Part shown: positions 6,901 to 8,614 of the stretch, in pieces | How positions within the stretch are numbered: position 1 is the stretch's first letter | How the letters are laid out: every line of letters starts with the position of its first letter | Assembly (NCBI GenBank): GCA_031287135.1 | Contig: JAITTK010000067.1 | Span: 1-8,614 of the forward strand | Direction of reading: 5' to 3' | Length of the DNA: 8,614 nucleotides | From: Candidatus Methanoplasma reticulitermitis | GTDB taxonomy: Archaea; Thermoplasmatota; Thermoplasmata; Methanomassiliicoccales; Methanomethylophilaceae | Notes under the pieces: model-generated | Seen by the model: only the letters and a program-made list of their open reading frames with translations | Database searches by the model: none | Told to the model about the DNA's origin: nothing | Made by a program: the position numbers and the translations under genes

Positions 6901-8343
6901 ACCGACCGGTTCGCGTCCCTGGACCATCATCGGTTCGATTATTCTGGATACCTCTTCCTTCGTGTACCCGAAGGCCGCGAGTTTTCTCTCCATGTCCCCG
7001 ACGCCTCTTCCGACCTCTCTGCCCGATGATACCTCATCAAGCTCCAGCCTGTTACGGTCGAGCCAATCCCTGTAATTGTATGCGGAGGCCAGTTCGCTCT
7101 TTATCTCCCTGTCGTAGATCACTCTGCCCTCTTTCGTATCCACGATCATCATCTTCCCCGGCATGAGCCTACCGGATTCCACGATGTCCGAGTCAGGGAA
7201 CTGTATCACACCCGATTCAGATGCCAATACGAACAATCCGTCCTTCGTCACTGAGTACCTTGCAGGCCTCAGACCGTTCCTGTCCAGCATCCCTCCGGCG
7301 AATCGTCCGTCGGTGAAGAGTATCGCCGCAGGTCCGTCCCATGGCTCCATCAGTATGCTGTGGTATTCATAGTAGGCCTTGAGACTGTCCGGTATCGGGT
7401 TCTTGTTGTTCCAGGACTCCGGCACCATCACGGAGAGAGCATTCGCCATGGACCTTCCGGACATCGTCAGGAACTCGAACACATTGTCCAGGGATGCGCT
7501 GTCGCTCATGTCCGGCTCGACCATGGGCATCATCGCGGGCAGTTCCGGAAAGATGGGTGACTCAAGAACGCTCTCTCTGGCCGTCATCCATGCTCTGTTA
7601 CCTTTGATGGTGTTTATCTCGCCGTTATGGCACAGCATGCGGAACGGCTGAGCGAGCTTCCACATGGGCTTGGTGTTCGTGCTGAACCTCGAATGAACCA
7701 TCGCTATGGCGGATTTGAACATGGGATCGGAGAGGTCCATGTAGTAATCCCTGAGCTGAGCGGGCGTCAGCATGCCCTTGTAGACGATACAGCGCGTAGA
7801 GAGGCTGCATATGTAGAAATCATCCGAATGTCCGGCCGCCGCCATCCTGCTGCTGACTTTCTTCCTGGTGATGTACAGCTTGCGTTCCAGCACATCCTGG
7901 CTGTCGTAACTCGTTATGAACACCTGTATTATCTTCGGTTCGGTATCGGATGCCAGCGGTCCGGGGACTCCGTGATCCACGGGCACCTCCCTCTCCGATA
8001 TTATGTGCAGTCCCTGCGTACCGCACTCCTTCCGCAAAGACTCCATGCACGATTCCGCGAGTTCTCTGTCCCGAGGGACGAATATAAGGCCGGTCCCGTA
8101 CCGTCCCTCCTCTGGTACCGGGATCCCGATACCCGTTATGAACCCGTGCGGTATCTGAACGGTTATCCCGGTCCCATCGCCGGTCTTCCCGTCCGCATTC
8201 TCGGCACCCCTGTGCTCCATGTTCTCCAATGTACGGAGTCCCAATTCGACGACATTGTGGTCCTTGGCCCCGTTGATGTTGGCTACGAACCCGACGCCGC
8301 ATGAGTCCCTCTCATTACCGGGGTCGTAGAGCCCCGTCTTCAT
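3922..8343 (-). CDS. gltB: Glutamate synthase (GOGAT), large subunit, full-length single chain
   Basis: This enzyme transfers the amide nitrogen of glutamine to 2-oxoglutarate, giving two glutamates, and is the second half of GS-GOGAT ammonium assimilation. All four domains are present in 1473 aa. The glutaminase domain (about 15-420) has a catalytic Cys15 in DSCGVGF, HRGAENADGKTGDG near 45-58, HSRFSTN near 214 and CHNGEINT near 237. A central domain follows (about 420-780). The FMN and 2-oxoglutarate synthase domain (about 790-1200) has GGQSNTGEGGED near 880, ISPPPHHDIYS near 965 and GGTGASPL near 1030. The 3Fe-4S motif Cys1106-x5-Cys1112-x4-Cys1117 has an extra Cys1109. The C-terminal GXGXG beta-helix (about 1230-1473) contains GKGLSGGRIAIF. 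A 14-residue propeptide should be removed to free Cys15. The frame extends to an ATG at 8421, but that would overlap glnN; the ATG at 8343 gives the MKTGLYDPGNERDSC start typical of homologues. Electrons need a partner such as GltD, absent from the window. Confidence 0.96.
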   Translation of the reverse strand: MKTGLYDPGNERDSCGVGFVANINGAKDHNVVELGLRTLENMEHRGAENADGKTGDGTGITVQIPHGFITGIGIPVPEEGRYGTGLIFVPRDRELAESCMESLRKECGTQGLHIISEREVPVDHGVPGPLASDTEPKIIQVFITSYDSQDVLERKLYITRKKVSSRMAAAGHSDDFYICSLSTRCIVYKGMLTPAQLRDYYMDLSDPMFKSAIAMVHSRFSTNTKPMWKLAQPFRMLCHNGEINTIKGNRAWMTARESVLESPIFPELPAMMPMVEPDMSDSASLDNVFEFLTMSGRSMANALSVMVPESWNNKNPIPDSLKAYYEYHSILMEPWDGPAAILFTDGRFAGGMLDRNGLRPARYSVTKDGLFVLASESGVIQFPDSDIVESGRLMPGKMMIVDTKEGRVIYDREIKSELASAYNYRDWLDRNRLELDEVSSGREVGRGVGDMERKLAAFGYTKEEVSRIIEPMMVQGREPVGSAGSDIPLAVLSDKPQRLFNYFRQSFAQVTNPPIDPIREELVMSITGYVGHVRQSLLDREPKNFNMIKVRHPIISNRELDLLRNLKYRGFRMTEIPITFRVSDGYEGMERALVNICREAEDAVDKGGSYILLSDRNISREYAAIPSLLAVSAVHQHLLGKRKRVQTGIVLESGEPREVMHFALLFGYGANVINPYLAYALMEGIVKGDGIRMDADSAEHNFIRASEKGLMKIMSKMGISTIRSYIGAGLFEAIGLDEGFVGEHFGNTSSNIGGIGIREIAEDTIEVHTSAFDRPGSMTGNEGVYGYSKDGEKHSWSPAAVKALQKATRDNDAEAYSDFADMVENGRFFIRDLMDVRKGDPIPLGNVEPAESIMKRFIGQGISFGAIGREAHEVFTEAMNLIGGQSNTGEGGEDPARFVPTRDGRDIRSKVKQIASGRFGVTVRYLVNADEIQIKIAQGAKPGEGGQLMGDKVDREIADTRHTIPGVTLISPPPHHDIYSIEDLKQLILDMRCVNPKAKISVKLVSESGVGTVAAGVVKAGSDKILISGSDGGTGASPLSSMRYAGMPWELGLAEVQQTLMINGLRNRVRLQVDGQIKTGRDVMIAALLGAEEYGFATAPMVAMGCVMCRKCQSNTCPVGIATQCPERRGKFTGKAEHIVNYMRFIAEDVRKRMAEMGVKSMDDLIGHSELIVRADRGGGRAGGIDIGRIVETPAGNGSRICTEGQPDMLTDVLDRKMIDDAWHSLEAGDKVSLEYTISNIDRSVGAMLSGELVRRGKKLADGTVNVSFRGTAGQSFGAFITEGMAFTLMGQANDYVGKGLSGGRIAIFHEGDAPRQNIIAGNTILYGATGGEVYISGKVGERFCVRNSGAIAVSEGAGDHCCEYMTGGRVVILGEVGRNFAAGMSAGIAYVLNDSGDFDRHCNMDMVELLLVESEEDRSELRSILESHLRHTGSPKAAEILGNWERDAGRFLKVLPIGYKKLLENKNTNTSA

Positions 8344-8347
8344 TCCT

Positions 8348-8355
8348 ATCATCTC
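8348..8355 (-). promoter_or_regulatory. Ribosome-binding site candidate for gltB
   Basis: The minus strand reads GAGATGAT four bases before the ATG at 8343. It is one mismatch from GAGGTGAT, the complement of the 16S rRNA 3' end. It supports the 8343 start over the ATG at 8352, whose start codon lies within this motif. Confidence 0.4.
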
Positions 8356-8368
8356 AAACAAGTCCCGA

Positions 8369-8614
8369 TCAGCGTATGAACAGCAGTTCTCTGTACTTCG
8401 GCAGGGGCCACATCTGATCATCCACTATCATCTCGAGCGCATCAAGGTGCTCCCTTATACCTTCTATGCAGGGTATCAGCTCATCCTGGTATGCCATGGC
8501 CATCTCGCGCCCTTCCAGTTCGGAGAACTCGTCGCACATTCTGTCCATATTGTCCGCCATAAGCCTGGCCTCGTCTATGTGGCTGGCCATCTCCTTTATC
8601 TGCTGGACCTCCTG
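8369..8614 (-). CDS. glnN: Type III glutamine synthetase, C-terminal end (5' part outside the window)
   Basis: Glutamine synthetase makes glutamine from glutamate, ammonium and ATP. Only the last 81 residues are visible. They form a charged helical region ending in VDDQMWPLPKYRELLFIR, which matches the WPLPKYRE(ML)LF terminus characteristic of the large GSIII (GlnN) class and not GSI or GSII. The catalytic core is outside the window, so intactness of the active site cannot be judged. The frame is open to position 8614, and the ATG at 8590 is internal and not the start. The gene ends in TGA at 8371-8369, 25 bases before gltB, which strongly suggests one operon supplying glutamine directly to GOGAT. 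GSIII is best known from Bacteroidetes, cyanobacteria and some protists; an archaeal copy suggests transfer. The assignment rests on this C-terminal motif and on the neighbour. Confidence 0.85.
   Translation of the reverse strand, partial: QEVQQIKEMASHIDEARLMADNMDRMCDEFSELEGREMAMAYQDELIPCIEGIREHLDALEMIVDDQMWPLPKYRELLFIR

Overview
The window reads as archaeal chromosome, most likely from the Thermoplasmata and possibly a Methanomassiliicoccales-like lineage; that placement is inference. The evidence for Archaea is a complete group II chaperonin (thermosome) gene, a TTTATATA-type TATA box with a Shine-Dalgarno site in front of it, and heavy use of ATA (Ile) and AGA/AGG (Arg) codons. Every gene I can support lies on the minus strand, so transcription runs from high to low coordinates.

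Right-hand block (about 8614 to 3922): the last 81 residues of a type III glutamine synthetase (glnN) are followed after 25 bases by a complete, single-chain glutamate synthase large subunit (gltB, 1473 aa with my chosen start). Together these are the core of the GS-GOGAT route: GS makes glutamine from glutamate and ammonium, and GOGAT moves the amide nitrogen onto 2-oxoglutarate. The small subunit gltD is not in the window. Both genes look bacterial in type, and a nitrogen-assimilation module acquired from bacteria is a reasonable inference.

Middle (3921 to 3435): 487 bases with no convincing protein gene. It holds two strong inverted repeats downstream of gltB, one of which could be a small structured RNA. 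It also holds the thermosome promoter, made of a TATA box, a 7-bp inverted repeat in the predicted 5' leader and a GGAGG ribosome-binding site.

Left-hand block (3434 to 1): a protein-folding cluster of thermosome, then grpE, then dnaK. dnaK overlaps grpE by 13 bases and runs off the left edge after 412 codons. A GC-rich perfect hairpin and an AT-rich promoter-like box lie in the 63-base thermosome-grpE gap, so grpE-dnaK could be transcribed separately or by read-through. The group II chaperonin (archaeal) and the Hsp70 system (bacterial origin) sitting side by side suggest coordinated stress control. dnaJ would be expected off the left edge.

I did not find a clearly new biological system. 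The most interesting items are the thermosome leader inverted repeat, the structured intergenic element at 3756-3819, the CxxCxxC-like iron-sulphur motif in GltB, and the mixed archaeal/bacterial gene content.
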